Positions 1 through 10,958 of a stretch of DNA of 25,563 nucleotides are shown piece by piece (the stretch's first letter is position 1; the number at the start of each line of letters is the position of its first letter). A program made the translations under genes and the position numbers. The notes under the pieces are model-generated. The model saw nothing but the letters and a program-made list of their open reading frames with translations. It was not told where the DNA came from and did not search any database. This DNA comes from Apostichopus californicus (lineage: Eukaryota; Echinodermata; Holothuroidea; Aspidochirotida; Stichopodidae), in contig JAIPMN010190940.1 of assembly GCA_020650975.1 (NCBI GenBank), positions 1 through 25,563 of the forward strand, written 5' to 3'.

Positions 1-17
1 ATATATATATATATATT
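1..17. repeat. (AT)n microsatellite at window edge
   Basis: The first 16-17 bases are an uninterrupted AT dinucleotide run. It is cut by the window edge, so its true length is unknown. Confidence 0.9.
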
Positions 18-102
18 GATTATTGCATATCATTTATTATATGTAAGTATATTAATTTACTAATAATTATATTATAAAATATAAATTACTGATGTAATGA
101 TG

Positions 103-150
103 GTACAAATAAACTTGAACTTGAAAAAGAAAAATAAAATAAAAAAACAA
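103..150 (+). repeat. possible retroposon 3' tail (AATAAACTTGAACTTGAA then A-rich)
   Basis: A short CTTGAA tandem preceded by AATAAA is followed by an A-rich stretch. Several animal LINE and SINE families end this way, with a short repeated motif and an A-rich tail. The sequence upstream (18-102) is AT-rich and shows no recognisable body, so this could be the stub of a very truncated insertion or a coincidence. Confidence 0.25.
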
Positions 151-423
151 ATGCTTCTTCTTCCAAACATAAAGAACAAAGGGACATGCCACAATACCAC
201 AATTTGTATTAATATGTCCTGCCTTTCAAAGTGTATTGATAATTTAGACTGGGGAGTTCTAAGAAGGAAGGAGGCAGTTTGGATAGGAATATACGACGAG
301 AATTTCTCTGGCACTTCAGAATACAAGCAGGCATATTGGCATCTGCTTTTTATAGATATATACTACATGTAATTTTTTTCTTCATCTACGTAGACTGATC
401 TACATAAAAGGGTTTCCATCCTC
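151..423. other. non-coding AT-rich stretch, nothing recognised
   Basis: Open frames of about 85-90 codons exist on both strands here, but they overlap each other antisense, lack a recognisable domain and have an AT-driven composition. I see no gene, RNA or repeat. Confidence 0.5.
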
Positions 424-427
424 TTAA

Positions 428-660
428 AGACCAACTATGGAGACAACATTTTTGGGATTTTCCATTAATTTGGGAGTTTAGATACCCATAATTAACATGT
501 GTAAAAAATAATCTTTGAAAACCTACTATAACCCATCGAAAAACGACCACGAAAATGGACATTTTGGCTAGTCATGTGACATGAATCTCTGGAATGTCTG
601 AAAACAGAGATTGACCCAAAGGAGCCTCTGGTCAACGTGTGACGTCATTGTTGGTATACC
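428..660 (+). repeat. left arm of long imperfect inverted repeat
   Basis: This arm pairs with 1958-2182 in inverted orientation. The outer 16 bases and the inner GGTATACC palindrome block are well conserved, and the middle is diverged with gaps. A perfect cAMP-response-element palindrome, TGACGTCA, lies at 640-647 next to the inner block; the right arm has a degenerate version of it. Confidence 0.55.
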
Positions 661-1777
661 GCGAAAACCAAACGCTGAAATGGGCACTGTTATACACAGA
701 TAGCGAACAATTGTACTGTATTTGAATTCGAATTTCGATCGTTTGAAAAGCTGTTAGCTTAAAACAAGAACACATGAAGGTAAACAACTAGTTCTAAGAC
801 AATTTTAAGCAGAACAGTTAGTAAAATGGGTTATTTTATTAGCAAAATTTCCACTCAAATGGAGGCATCGTTTACATAGCGGAGCGTCAATAGGTCCGTA
901 CGGTACAATATAATGTAGAACATGCAAGCAGCTAATACAATACAATTTGATCGCAAGATACCGCAAACTGAACAGAAGAATAGACCTAAAAGATGCCTCA
1001 TGCGTGATATATGACGGGAAAATGGTTTACGTTACTGTCAACGAATAACCCCAAAAAAAAATTAAACATAATCGAGAAGACGCTAGCCCTAATCTACCAG
1101 GGTAGCATATACAAGCTTCAGCTGAACATAGTACTTACTCGTTTTAATATCCAAAAGTACAAACACAGATTGGCGAAATACTACCGTGATCTGTGTAATT
1201 CCAAAGAGTTAGGTCTAGTTGAAACAGGCCTTGACCAGTAACATCCCACAATCACAAGACAGTCACTAGCGAAATAAAACGTCCGTTCGCTACATAGTAC
1301 CGTTTTTATTCAACTCCTTGGACCATGCAGATGCCGGAATAATAATAATGGACAATATAACACATGTATCACGAACTCACGATACTGGAATACAACAAAT
1401 GAAATAGATAAATGCGATGAAATCCTAACATTACTATTTACACATGCTGTGAGCTAACCCCGGCGTGGGTTGTAACTCACTACATGTACAAACAATGCTA
1501 CTCTAGACACGGTATATACACGGTCATCTCTTACAGTAAATATTATACTGTCAAAGTGCGTGATATAATGTTACATGTAAGGACGTCCAGGGCGTGTTTA
1601 CGAGGAGACTTGAAAGGGTTAATTTCACATGAGCTATGTCCGCCACAGCTGTCGAAACAAAGTAAGTTTCACAGAATCAGACACTTGCGGCATACACAGA
1701 GGCATGGTCATGCATGTGGACTCACGGGCATGATATACTCCGGGTGCTGAAAAATCTTTCCGCGTGGATCTCACAAA

Positions 1778-1861
1778 ATGGATCCAAAGTCTACGGCGTT
1801 TTACGTCGGTTCTTCTACTCGGAAGGCTACAAAAGCTGATGCTTTTGTTGCTGAGGTATAA
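1778..1861 (+). other. short exon-like ORF inside the inverted-repeat element (27 aa)
   Basis: An ATG in a strong start context (A at -3, G at +4) opens a 27-codon frame beginning MDPKSTAFYVGSS. Its codon use is less AT-rich than the surroundings. The frame closes at TAA just after a GAG|GTATAA step, which also reads as a possible 5' splice donor at 1855/1856. It could be the first coding exon of a gene carried by the element, with the rest lost, or pure chance. I do not recognise the peptide and claim no function. Confidence 0.15.
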
Positions 1862-1957
1862 CTGCAACCTCCAACAACACAGAATTGTGGCATTTCGGGG
1901 GAAAAAGGAGTAATATCGTTGATGAACTTTACACGCTAAAAATATGGTTTTGAGTGA

Positions 1958-2182
1958 GGTATACCAACGGCGACGTTACATGGTCACCTGATGTCTTAGG
2001 AATGTTTCAGGAATGTCTGAAATGGGTTTCCTAAAAAGCTGACTTTTCTTCCCATTTTTCACGCATTTAACGTCCGAAATTGGTAAAGTTAATTACATCA
2101 ATGTAATTGGAATGAGTTAAGGATTACATACATCCAAAATGTTGTAGTTTTATGTTCATTGAAAAGTCTCCATAGATGGTCC
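1958..2182 (-). repeat. right arm of long imperfect inverted repeat
   Basis: The reverse complement reads GACCATCTATGGAGAC at the outer end and GTTGGTATACC at the inner end, in the same order and at nearly the same spacing as the left arm. The arm length is about 225 bp. Confidence 0.55.
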
Positions 2183-2186
2183 ATAA

Positions 2187-3527
2187 TACAAAAATTATCA
2201 ACCAGCTATGTAAATATTGAAACAAAACAAAACGAACCCTCTAAATCAAGTTGCTGTTCTGGCACCCGATCGGCTGGTTCTGCAGGGCGTGAACGGCGGT
2301 TACCCATGCTTTTAGATATTCATCTGGTGAAGAGCAAATTAAGTAGTTTAAATTACGATATTTTTTATTGCTTCGTAATAAAATCATGCAGGTGAACATC
2401 CCCAACTGCGCAAGAGGTTGTGGACTATTGTCAAATGAATAAAAACTTTTAAACAATCCACGGAGTCGCTTATATGATAGCAACCACATATTCTGACAGT
2501 TCAATGCGTTTGCCTTGTAGTGATAGATTAGTCTAAGTCTAATTTGACAGTGACCGTTGATATTTAACTTAAGTTTACAAGATAACCACATATTTGGAGA
2601 CTACTTGAAATATTCATTACACTTGTTAAGTTTGCAAGTCAATCCAATATTTTCCATTTGAGTTACAGCAAAAGGTAATGTTTTGTGTAACCTTTGACTT
2701 TTTACACCACATTTGATCCCAGTTACGGTGTTAACCTTTCTTTTTTTTAGAATTTGACAAGTCGACCTAACGCTCCCTGTTCAGGTTAAAGTAATAAGTC
2801 GTATTCTGAATAGTTAAACCACTAAACTGAGAACGTTTTTTTTCTATGGGTCAGCGAAACATCGGTTTCTATCATGAGGAACTGACCTACCAATTTGAAG
2901 ACAATAGAATCAACCGTCTAGTTAGATTTTTCAACACTAAATCACACTAAACATATATACCACAATGCCACATTTTTTTAGCATCCGCGAGGGCTGCAAC
3001 CTTATATAGATAATTTAATATTTTCCCTGACATTTATAGGAGAAAAGCAATTTACTGTTTAAGACCTCTGACATTGTACCTTTCGTTTTGAACTTATGCG
3101 AAACACAAGTTCCTATCATTGGGAAAATCTATACATGAAGAGGTTTGGAGACATTTGAATCTGGGACATTTTCAGTTGGCATGGTAACCGCTTATACTGA
3201 TAGACCTCGATATTTCCTCTTTACATGTGGTTTCGTTATCAATTGAATACTCCCCACAATATACCTCATTCAACGTAATCACATATTTATTATACAGATT
3301 GGTTTTGAGGTTTCGTGACTCCCAGCAGCCTCGGTGTATTATCTGAAAATCATACAATAAACTATAAATAATTAGCTATATTAACTTTGAAATATTCCTA
3401 ACTAGCGTTTACCAGGAAGAATATAGAAACGTACAGTGATGATAGATAAGGTACTTTTTAAACTTGTTTAATTACTTCTTAGCTCCGTTTGTAGCATACA
3501 TTATTATTTTTTACTGTATAATAACCA
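2187..3527. other. non-coding AT-rich stretch, nothing recognised
   Basis: Open frames here (for example 2241-2591 minus and 3172-3357 minus) have no recognisable motif, signal peptide or coding-like composition. I see no repeat shared with other parts of the window. Confidence 0.5.
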
Positions 3528-3545
3528 CCCCCCCCCAAAAAAAAA
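3528..3545. repeat. C9-A9 homopolymer junction
   Basis: Nine C are followed directly by nine A. It is a simple low-complexity tract, prone to length error in sequencing. Confidence 0.85.
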
Positions 3546-3679
3546 GGAAACAAATTGATATGTGATATTTAGTCTTTCTTGATCAAATTTAAGTAACAAA
3601 ATTTAAGATAAACATGCTACTGATGTATTTGTTTCAATATGTTATACGTTTTGGTTTGCACAAGCCGCATACATTAATC

Positions 3680-3694
3680 AAAAAAAAAAAAAAA
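3680..3694. repeat. poly-A run (15 A)
   Basis: An uninterrupted A run. No SINE or LINE body is visible upstream, so it is not called as a retroposon tail. Confidence 0.85.
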
Positions 3695-3921
3695 GTAGCT
3701 TACGCATCTTTAAAATGAAAGATATTCATATGCGATCTCAGTATTTTCTTTGAACCATAATCAAATGATATACATTTTGTAAAACAAGTTTCATTGTTCA
3801 TGAATATTGATTCTAACAAAAATTATCTTCATCTCTATACATATTGGTACATTTAGAATAGCAAAAGTATCATGTTGCTTTACAATGGAAAACAAAACTG
3901 TATTTTTCATTTACAGAAACG

Positions 3922-3937
3922 GTGTCACAAGTGACAC
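3922..3937. repeat. perfect short hairpin GTGTCAC-AA-GTGACAC
   Basis: A 7-bp perfect inverted repeat with a 2-base centre, followed after a few bases by another GTGACC. It could be a binding palindrome or chance; there is no neighbouring gene to give it a role. Confidence 0.5.
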
Positions 3938-4168
3938 ATAGTGACCCTTTCTAGAAAGTAACAATCAAGTGATAATCAACAAACCACGCAAACACTCTGC
4001 TATTAATTCTCATGGATTTATTGACACGAGATGTTTCAATGATTATTGGTAAAAGAAAATCAGTTTCATATAAAAGAAATGCATACATGAAAATAACTAC
4101 ACCCCATGGATACTTATCCAGGGAAACCTACTCCTTTTGTGTTAACTGACACTGCTCTCCGTATAGAA

Positions 4169-4203
4169 CACACCCACTTGTATAGTTCACACCCACGTGT
4201 ATA
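4169..4203 (+). repeat. 16-bp direct repeat, period 19
   Basis: CACACCCACTTGTATA (4169-4184) and CACACCCACGTGTATA (4188-4203) differ at one base. The second copy contains a CACGTG E-box. It is a small tandem duplication in otherwise featureless sequence. Confidence 0.7.
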
Positions 4204-4205
4204 CT

Positions 4206-4590
4206 ACGCTTTATAACATACTTCGGAAGGTCACCTCCCACAAGGTAGTCGCTATAGGCGGAGTCAAAAATATTCAGCTTTTGGCACGCGTCAAAGGTAG
4301 GATACCTGTATCCGGCGTCTTAAAAGTGACATACGTAATTATTGGTAGCAATTGAACATCGTTCATGTACCAGATCACATTTATCGGCACTCGGAATACC
4401 CACGAGACCCCAGGCAGTTAGCTTTGGAGTCACCAAAAATAAAACCCTGTAGACAAACAGAGAAACAAAACCATTCGTAATATTTGTTTTAAACATACGG
4501 TCAAATTCCGGAAGCAAAACTACGCTTGATTTATCGTAACTATTACCTTTATCTTTATCTTTAATACCACCAATTTTGAAACCACTCCTC
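4206..4590. other. non-coding stretch, nothing recognised
   Basis: A 65-codon minus-strand frame (4320-4517) is the only open frame. It has no recognisable motif. It lies downstream, in its own sense, of the CCAAT/CRE pair near 4600, but this is not enough to call a gene. Confidence 0.4.
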
Positions 4591-4594
4591 TTTT

Positions 4595-4615
4595 ATTGGC
4601 TTTCAAGTGACGTCA
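4595..4615 (-). promoter_or_regulatory. CCAAT box plus consensus CRE
   Basis: On the minus strand a perfect CRE palindrome TGACGTCA (4608-4615) is followed 8 bases later by CCAAT (4595-4599). NF-Y and CREB/ATF sites are often paired like this in animal promoters. No gene is recognised on either side, so activity is inferred only; such 5-8-base motifs also arise by chance. Confidence 0.2.
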
Positions 4616-5515
4616 CGGATAATGTCAATTTCTTACACCCAAATTCATGGTCTAAAAAGAAAATCAACCTATTTTGTTAACTATACACTAATCATTAATC
4701 ACAAAAACAAAAAGCATCGTCCTCTAACTGATATCATCGTAAAATATATGGGGCATTTCAACCCTCGCTCATTACGAGACACATTAACTTAAACATGATA
4801 CATCCTTTCCTTCGCTTTCTAAAGATAATCTTATAAATTTTCAGCTTAAACTCTTTACGCGATAAATTAAAGATCTGCCGTCGTACCTCAAATATAAATT
4901 CCATCCAATGTCAATAATAAACCAATCATGCGACAAAATTAAACTAACTCTCGTGACATGTATTAGTCTCCGCATTTTTAATAGTCATTGGACCTATTTT
5001 AAGAATTTCGTTTCAATTCAAGCACTTTGAATCATACGGTTTATTTACAAATAAATTTACAAAAAGATTATACTCCCTCATTCAATGCCTTCCTAGAATA
5101 TATCAATTCTCCAATAATACTTAGAATACTCATAGATTATAGGGGGTCGCCTGCCCCTAATCTGGTGTACTGTAGCAAACTTTGCTTGTCACATTCAACA
5201 AATAAAGCACTCTACTCGACCTCGGGCGTCGAAAATATAATATATCGTAGCGGCTTGTTCTCAATAACAAGTACACACAACTGTCCCCAGTCACAATATT
5301 AGATAATCACAATTTAAGACCTCATTGCCTTTTAATTGAAATGTTAACTCCCGTTCTCAATAGCGGAGAAAATACGTCTCTCTCCGACGTGATATGGTTA
5401 CCAGATGGAATGCAACTAACTAACTTTCCTGTACCCCACCCTAACATCAACTTTGCATAAAACACGAATCTAATTATGACGTAACGGCTCTTACAATTTG
5501 TAAGCCCAAGTATTC
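4616..5515. other. non-coding AT-rich stretch, nothing recognised
   Basis: Plus-strand frames of 61 codons (4607-4792) and 91 codons (5027-5302) are open but show no known motif and are not conserved elsewhere in the window. They are treated as chance. Confidence 0.45.
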
Positions 5516-5683
5516 CGATGCATCTAGGTGAAACATACCTCCAATAAGGAGCCGAGACACCCGGAATTTAGTAACTCTTTATATGCGACACAGGTGCTTC
5601 AATGCACCCAGTGAAGCATACCAACAAAAGGGAGGGACACCACGAATTTTGCATCCACTTATGTGACAAACGGGTACCTGTAA
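5516..5683 (+). repeat. degenerate tandem repeat, two units of about 84 bp
   Basis: Unit 1 starts CGATGCATCTAGGTGAAACA (5516) and unit 2 starts CAATGCACCCAGTGAAGCAT (5600). The collinear similarity continues through GACACCCGGAATTT versus GACACCACGAATTT and TATATGCGACACAGG versus TTATGTGACAAACGG. A weaker third unit may lie upstream, around AACACGAATCTAATTATGAC (5461). I do not recognise the repeat; it could be a minisatellite remnant or the subrepeat of a larger transposon. Confidence 0.55.
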
Positions 5684-6958
5684 ACTTTGTGAGAATGGCC
5701 ACTTTAAAGGTTTCCACACACTGGATTATACTGGATTGATAATTATATCAGGTGTTGAAAAAAACACACCAAATTGAGGACATGTAAACAATATAGGAGT
5801 TTTACCAACAATAATTCTATACAAACAACACCAAAGTACAAAGCTCAACAAACGTATGTCTGACAATGTGTTATACAAATTCTCCTCTGTCGTGTAATGC
5901 AGAAGTTTACACGGTTCAACAGGAGACATTGGTGTTGAATATTCAGCATGCAGATAAAGTTTTTCTTATGGAATATTATATAAGATGAAAGTTCATAATT
6001 TAGACACGGAATAATAAATTTAAACCCTTTGATAAGTATTTTTTTACACTACAAAATATGGCCGAATATAAGTTCACAAATGAGAAATTTGTTTATGCGT
6101 GTACATATTGCAGTACTGATTAACAGCTAATTTCCAGAAAAAAATTGGTTTACAGAGAAAACCTTTAGTTCAGCTTATGTATCCTACTGATTGTGGACAT
6201 ACATCAAGTATATTACAAGTTCAGTTTCATGTATATAACGATAATGATAGGAAATAAACTATATAGTTTTTCAGGATAAACTGAAGTAGAATCCCTATAT
6301 ACTTTAGCAACTACAAAAGCGGGCCCACAGAATATTTCGAATACAGAGTTGGCTTTAAATGAGACTTGGCGTTTCCGAATTTATTTAAATGTTTTAATTA
6401 CGTGATATATTATACCACTGTGTGTATTGATGGGCTTGATGGAAACAAGATACCAATGCAATATCGAAGTAGTCGTATTAAGTACTTCTAATTTATGAAA
6501 CCTGCCAAAAAGGGAGACTTAATATAAACTCATAATATGTCATATATGTACTACTCAAGCGTTGGAAAGAAGATATCTCTGTTACCGTGATAGGCGTGAT
6601 CATATAACTTGTCTATATATACCGATTTGGATTCCTTATAAACTGTAAACATCATGTGATATATATTTCCGATGAAGCCCACCGTATCTTCTCCAGCAGA
6701 GCGGGCGGTCAATGTGACATGTTTTATATTTATGCCATGTTATATACAGATAGCCCCGATTACCTCAAGCTAGCAAAGTGTCGTAACAGCCAGAATAAAA
6801 TACAAATTAAATAATCTTGTCAATGTAACTCTAAAAGAAACATAATGTTATAACATCAAGTTCGTATTTTTTGTAAAATCAGTGGAATTCAGCACATTGA
6901 AAGATAATATTTCTGATACCTTGATATGTAAAAAGACCACGGCCTTAAAATAGTTTGA
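5684..6958. other. non-coding AT-rich stretch, nothing recognised
   Basis: No open frame with recognisable content, no RNA-gene fold and no repeat shared with the rest of the window was seen. The 67-codon minus frame at 5726-5929 is treated as chance. Confidence 0.5.
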
Positions 6959-6976
6959 GGCGGGGTTGGGGGAGGG
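6959..6976 (+). other. G-rich tract, possible weak G-quadruplex
   Basis: Four G runs in 18 bases (GG, GGGG, GGGGG, GGG) separated by 1-2 bases stand out from very AT-rich surroundings. Only three runs have three or more G, so a stable three-tier quadruplex would need a bulge. No gene lies nearby. Confidence 0.3.
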
Positions 6977-8143
6977 AGTTAAATTAACATACTACTACTA
7001 ATGATTGTATCTTCATTGACTTGGAATCTAGCTTTATTATAAATTTTTGTTCATATTAAAACAAGATAAGGGCTATCTTTATCAGACGAACTCTCTGACT
7101 ACTAACACATCTACAAAAAAAAACAATATGACTGAGACTCACAACTAATGCGAGTATCAAAACAGTAGTATAAGGAGCTAAATTTCGCGTGATCAAAGTT
7201 CAAATATGTGTGGGAAATTTTTTTGCAAACAACTTTGTAACTGTAAATCTGATCAATATTACACTTGGTGGGTATATGTATGGGCATATTTAATTTAATG
7301 TTTCAACCGTGACTTTTACAATACAGGCCCAAAGTTCACTCAAAAGATTGCCAAAAACAGTAGTTTAGCTATTCAGCTTGAATCAAAATGACAAATTAGT
7401 CGAAACCCACAAAACAATGTGCAGTACCACCCCATGAACGTTAGCCGGTCACATTTTCAACGAGGGTCATTCCCAAGTTGATGAAAAATCAATGTTATTT
7501 TGATATTGTGCACATGTCAACATATCTGAAAGTGTCATACTACACAGAAGTTATGACTGTTGAATGAAACTTTGGAATGAATGTTTTAAGCGTATTAATA
7601 TAAATTATCATAAAGTATTAAAACAACCAAACTGTGAAATGAGATCTGCAACTGTTGGGATTTTTACTCCTATGTAACCCTCGTGTCACTCATTTGTCTC
7701 ATAAGAAGCTGTTCTGTAAGTAGATCAGGTAGTGAGAGAACACTTCACTATTTTACACATCTCATCTGCTCAATGATACTCTTGGGCAGAGGGAAAAATG
7801 TTCTTCTTAGATGTGGTTTTTAGGGTTTCTGTTCATTTCTGTTTATTGGGAAACGGTATATACGGAGTCATTCTTTAAGGACCGACATTATGTGTCCACA
7901 ATTGTCAATATTTATGTATACTGTCATTCCTGTCGTTACATGTGTATATTCATGTATCATATTGAACATTTATTGGTTGTTTTTTCGGACATTAAATTAG
8001 TTTAATATGCTGATTTGCTGATTAGCATGTATCCATAACATAACATAATGTTTATCTCGCATTAGTTATATTACATTATTAAGTATTACCTGAAACGTTT
8101 GCCTTAAGTAACAATATACGATTCGTTTAACGGTTCACCAATT
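6977..8143. other. non-coding AT-rich stretch, nothing recognised
   Basis: The 64-codon plus frame at 7811-8005 is hydrophobic but carries no family signature. No repeats shared with other regions were seen. Confidence 0.5.
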
Positions 8144-8176
8144 CTAGTGATATTTTAAATTTAAAATTAGAACTAG
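8144..8176. repeat. AT-rich palindrome, cruciform-capable
   Basis: A perfect 16-bp palindrome ATTTTAAATTTAAAAT (8152-8167) is flanked by outer inverted pentamers CTAGT (8144-8148) and ACTAG (8172-8176). A one-base offset between the layers would leave a bulge. It could be a small foldback remnant or chance in AT-rich DNA. Confidence 0.5.
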
Positions 8177-9550
8177 CTGTAAGGAGCTGTTTTTCATTTG
8201 TTTCATGTCATGTTTAAAGTCCCTCATCTTTTCTGATTATTACCTTTCCTGGTATCTTTAACTTCAACCTCTTTGGTGGCTCTGAATAATGGTCTTTTAC
8301 ACTAACATTGTTCTTATAAGCTTTCCAGTTGTGAAGTCTTTGTTAAATTCAAAGGCAGCCAACAACTCAAAGAAAAAGGCAGTTCAGTTGCTCCGTAAGT
8401 GTGCCAAAACGTCTAGTAACAAATACGTGTATATTGTTTGTTAATATTAAATGCAATGTAAGCCGCACAAGAAATAAGTCGGAACAATAAATGTAATGAA
8501 TGTAATACCAAAACATTTGATTAAACCTGTTGAGAGCAACAGGATCACAATATGTCACATTTCCAACATACGTTAAAAAAAAACGTTTTACGACGTATGT
8601 AATTACATTTAAAACATATAATGTAAAGCTGCAAGCAAATCGGCTTGAATATTCATCGACTATATGGTAATATTTTTGTTTATTTTCAAAATGAACAATA
8701 AAAGCCAAACGAGAGAAACCAAACTCGTATCGAGGTAATCTCTGCGCATTACGCTTCAAGAAAGTGATTATTTTTAGTCACTTAGCGGCCTAAAGAGCAT
8801 ATTACTTTCAGAGGTTATTGCTTATTTTTCTCAGCCAAGCTTTCTTAAATAATGGAACAGTTTCTCATTTTAAAAGTTAAGAGGAACTTATTTCAGCTTA
8901 TATCCCACACATTGCACATTGGCGTTAGCAGAACATTTCACATCCCTACTGATCATTATAATACTCATGTCGGAAGACTGGCTTCACTGGGTAAACTAAT
9001 GATTCATATGCAATGTTCAAAGTAAAAATCAAAAGGCTGACACACCTTTATTAGGGAAACAAAAAAAGCTAAAATATATCTTTATAAACCCAATTCATCA
9101 AAGGCATTTGAATCAAATAAAGCACTATCCGATAGTATGTTAGTGAACCTTGCACTAAATGGTACAGATCCTCTGTATTGCAAAGGACTTCAAAATTGAA
9201 GATATCCCCCGTATTATCGCCGGTTGTTGCTCAAACCATCAACCCATATATGCTGTTCTTTGTTCTTCTAATTGTTTTTTTTTTTTTTGCATAATATTTG
9301 TTCTAGTTTAGTAGTGATAGTACGATTATATGGAAATAAGCAAGCAAGCATGTAAACTATATAGGGAGTGACATTCAAATTACTACCGAATCTTAGCCAA
9401 GCCTGGCAAAGAGACCTCTTACAGTAGTCACATGTACTGCGGACTCAAATCCTTGTACTGGCTCTAAAACAACAAAAGACGAACTGTTACATATTTGAAT
9501 TAGTAAACCGGCATCAGTGGAAGGTTTGCTTTCTCTCCAGTAAGTTATCT
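8177..9550. other. non-coding AT-rich stretch with a T14 run
   Basis: It contains the longest open frame outside the LINE region (8367-8759 minus, 130 codons). That frame is rich in F, Y, L, V and N, as expected from AT-rich DNA. No motif, signal peptide or known family is visible, so it is not called. A T14 run lies at 9275-9288. Confidence 0.45.
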
Positions 9551-10505
9551 ATATTTGTTATCATGTCATGCCAATGGCCTCGAAGTAAAAGAGAAATAAA
9601 CGTGTCACGGGATATAAATGCAAACTATATCAATTGATGTGGGCAATAGTTTTTTTATTGCCAACTCTATCTGAGGGAAACAACTGTTAAACATCATACT
9701 CCACAGTTTGAAAGATAACATTGTGGTCTACGTGATAAAAGAAGGCTGTTGTTATCACACACAGAACGGTTAAGTTATTTACCTTAATATTTGTATCAAA
9801 CTTTGATAAGAGGTTTTGTTATTTATATTACTATATAATCTCTTATCACGCAAATACTGTCTTAATATGTGACCGATTCATAGATATGAAAAGCGAAGTT
9901 CCGTCTTATCTGTCATTAACAATGTACTTGAAATGCACAATCATCTACCTTTGCACTCTGTAACCTTTATATCTATTGTGGTTTCGGTTTTGACTTTATT
10001 ATTCTGCATCCCACTTTATATCGCGAAATGTTATCGGTATTGCCCCCAAATTGTTAGAAATTCAGACAATGTTAACCTTTGCCGAAATGTCAACAAACAT
10101 TAGCTGACATGCTGATTTGTAACAGTTATCTACCCTTTTTTCAATTATCATCAATGACTGGGGAAAATGTTGGGAATAAGAGTCTTGCGACATGCAGTTT
10201 TGATATCATTTAGTAAAGGTTAGCGCGCCTAACTTTGGAACCAGTGCTGATGTAGTTTAACGTTTATTGACATTCATCTCATGCAATTTCAAAACAGACA
10301 TAAATTCGTCATATCTTTTTGCTCAGTACAGGAAGGTAGCCTACATACAAATATCCATTAGGAGGCAAAAAGATGTGCGAATAGAAACAACATATCAAAA
10401 CAATCCGTATCCCAGTTTCAGTTTTTATAAGCGAAGGCAAGCGATTTGTGGGTTATGCAATATTGGTAGAATATTGATTTTAATATTGCCTTTCGAATCA
10501 ACGTA
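9551..10505 (+). repeat. old non-coding duplication, copy 1
   Basis: This stretch is collinear with 14074-15290. Shared landmarks in order: ATATTTG(T/C)TATCAT; ATATCAATTGAT; CAACTnTTAAACATCA; TTATTTATATTACTATATA; ACAATGTACTTGAAATGCA; CTTTCGGTTTT/GTTTCGGTTTT; GTATTGCCCC; GTTAGCGCGC; ATATCAAAACAAT. The offset is about 4.54 kb in the first part and about 4.78 kb after it, because copy 2 has roughly 240 extra bases. No open frame is preserved between copies, so this is non-coding or long dead. It may be an old segmental duplication or two copies of an unrecognised transposon. Confidence 0.7.
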
Positions 10506-10958
10506 ACTGTAGGTTAAGGATAACAATTGATTAAATTTAATAAACAAAACACAAAATAATCACGTAAGATGACTACTCCTACCTGGTTATATTGAGTTAA
10601 ATAATGTCTTGTTGTTTCATTAAGGTCATTCAGTGAGGCTGGTTGAAAGATTTAAATACATGTAAGCACAATTCAATAAATGCATCCAATCAAAGAGCGT
10701 CTCCAAATATTGTTTGCAGATGTATTGGTGAGATCATTCTGCTTTCCTGGTTAAATATAAATTTAATTATCCTCGTCACCACTTACCTTCAATAGAATGG
10801 AATTCAAATCATGACATCTCCATAAATACAATGTAATCTCACACGAAAAGTACGCACTTGCAATGTATTCACATTGATGTAGAGAGTTCTGGAGAATTCC
10901 ACATGGTTATTTATACGGCTAAAACTTTTAGTTATACTTAAGGGCCTTGAAAGGTGAC

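Larger units (their letters stand above)
424..2186. mobile_element. inverted-repeat-bounded element, likely non-autonomous DNA transposon
   Basis: The left end (GACCAACTATGGAGAC, 429-444) and the reverse complement of the right end (GACCATCTATGGAGAC, 2166-2181) match at 15 of 16 positions. The similarity returns deeper in: GTTGGTATACC near 650-660 is matched by an inverted copy at 1958-1968. It lies about 225-232 bp from the end on both sides, so the arms are collinear. Between the arms are about 1.3 kb of unrelated sequence with no transposase. The left end abuts TTAA (424-427) and the right end abuts ATAA (2183-2186). This could be a decayed TTAA duplication as made by Kolobok or piggyBac transposases, but it is not exact. 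I see the inverted repeat directly; the transposon identity and superfamily are inferred. A foldback element or captured-gene carrier is also possible. Confidence 0.5.

Noticed and set aside
97-372. Two overlapping antisense open frames at the window start
   Set aside because: They overlap almost completely on opposite strands, are rich in K/N/I or F/I by composition, and have no family match.
1484-1867. Open frames of 88 and 77 codons on opposite strands inside the inverted-repeat element
   Set aside because: No transposase motifs (no DDE-type spacing, zinc finger or THAP pattern) were visible, and they are mutually antisense.
5027-5302. 91-codon plus-strand frame with serine- and tyrosine-rich content
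   Set aside because: It has no recognisable motif, no duplicated or conserved counterpart and no promoter. It was considered as an exon or RT fragment, but nothing supports that.
8367-8759. 130-codon minus-strand open frame, the longest outside the LINE region
   Set aside because: Residue content follows AT-rich base composition, with no domain, signal or known family and no duplicated counterpart. A frame of this length is possible by chance in 25 kb on six frames.
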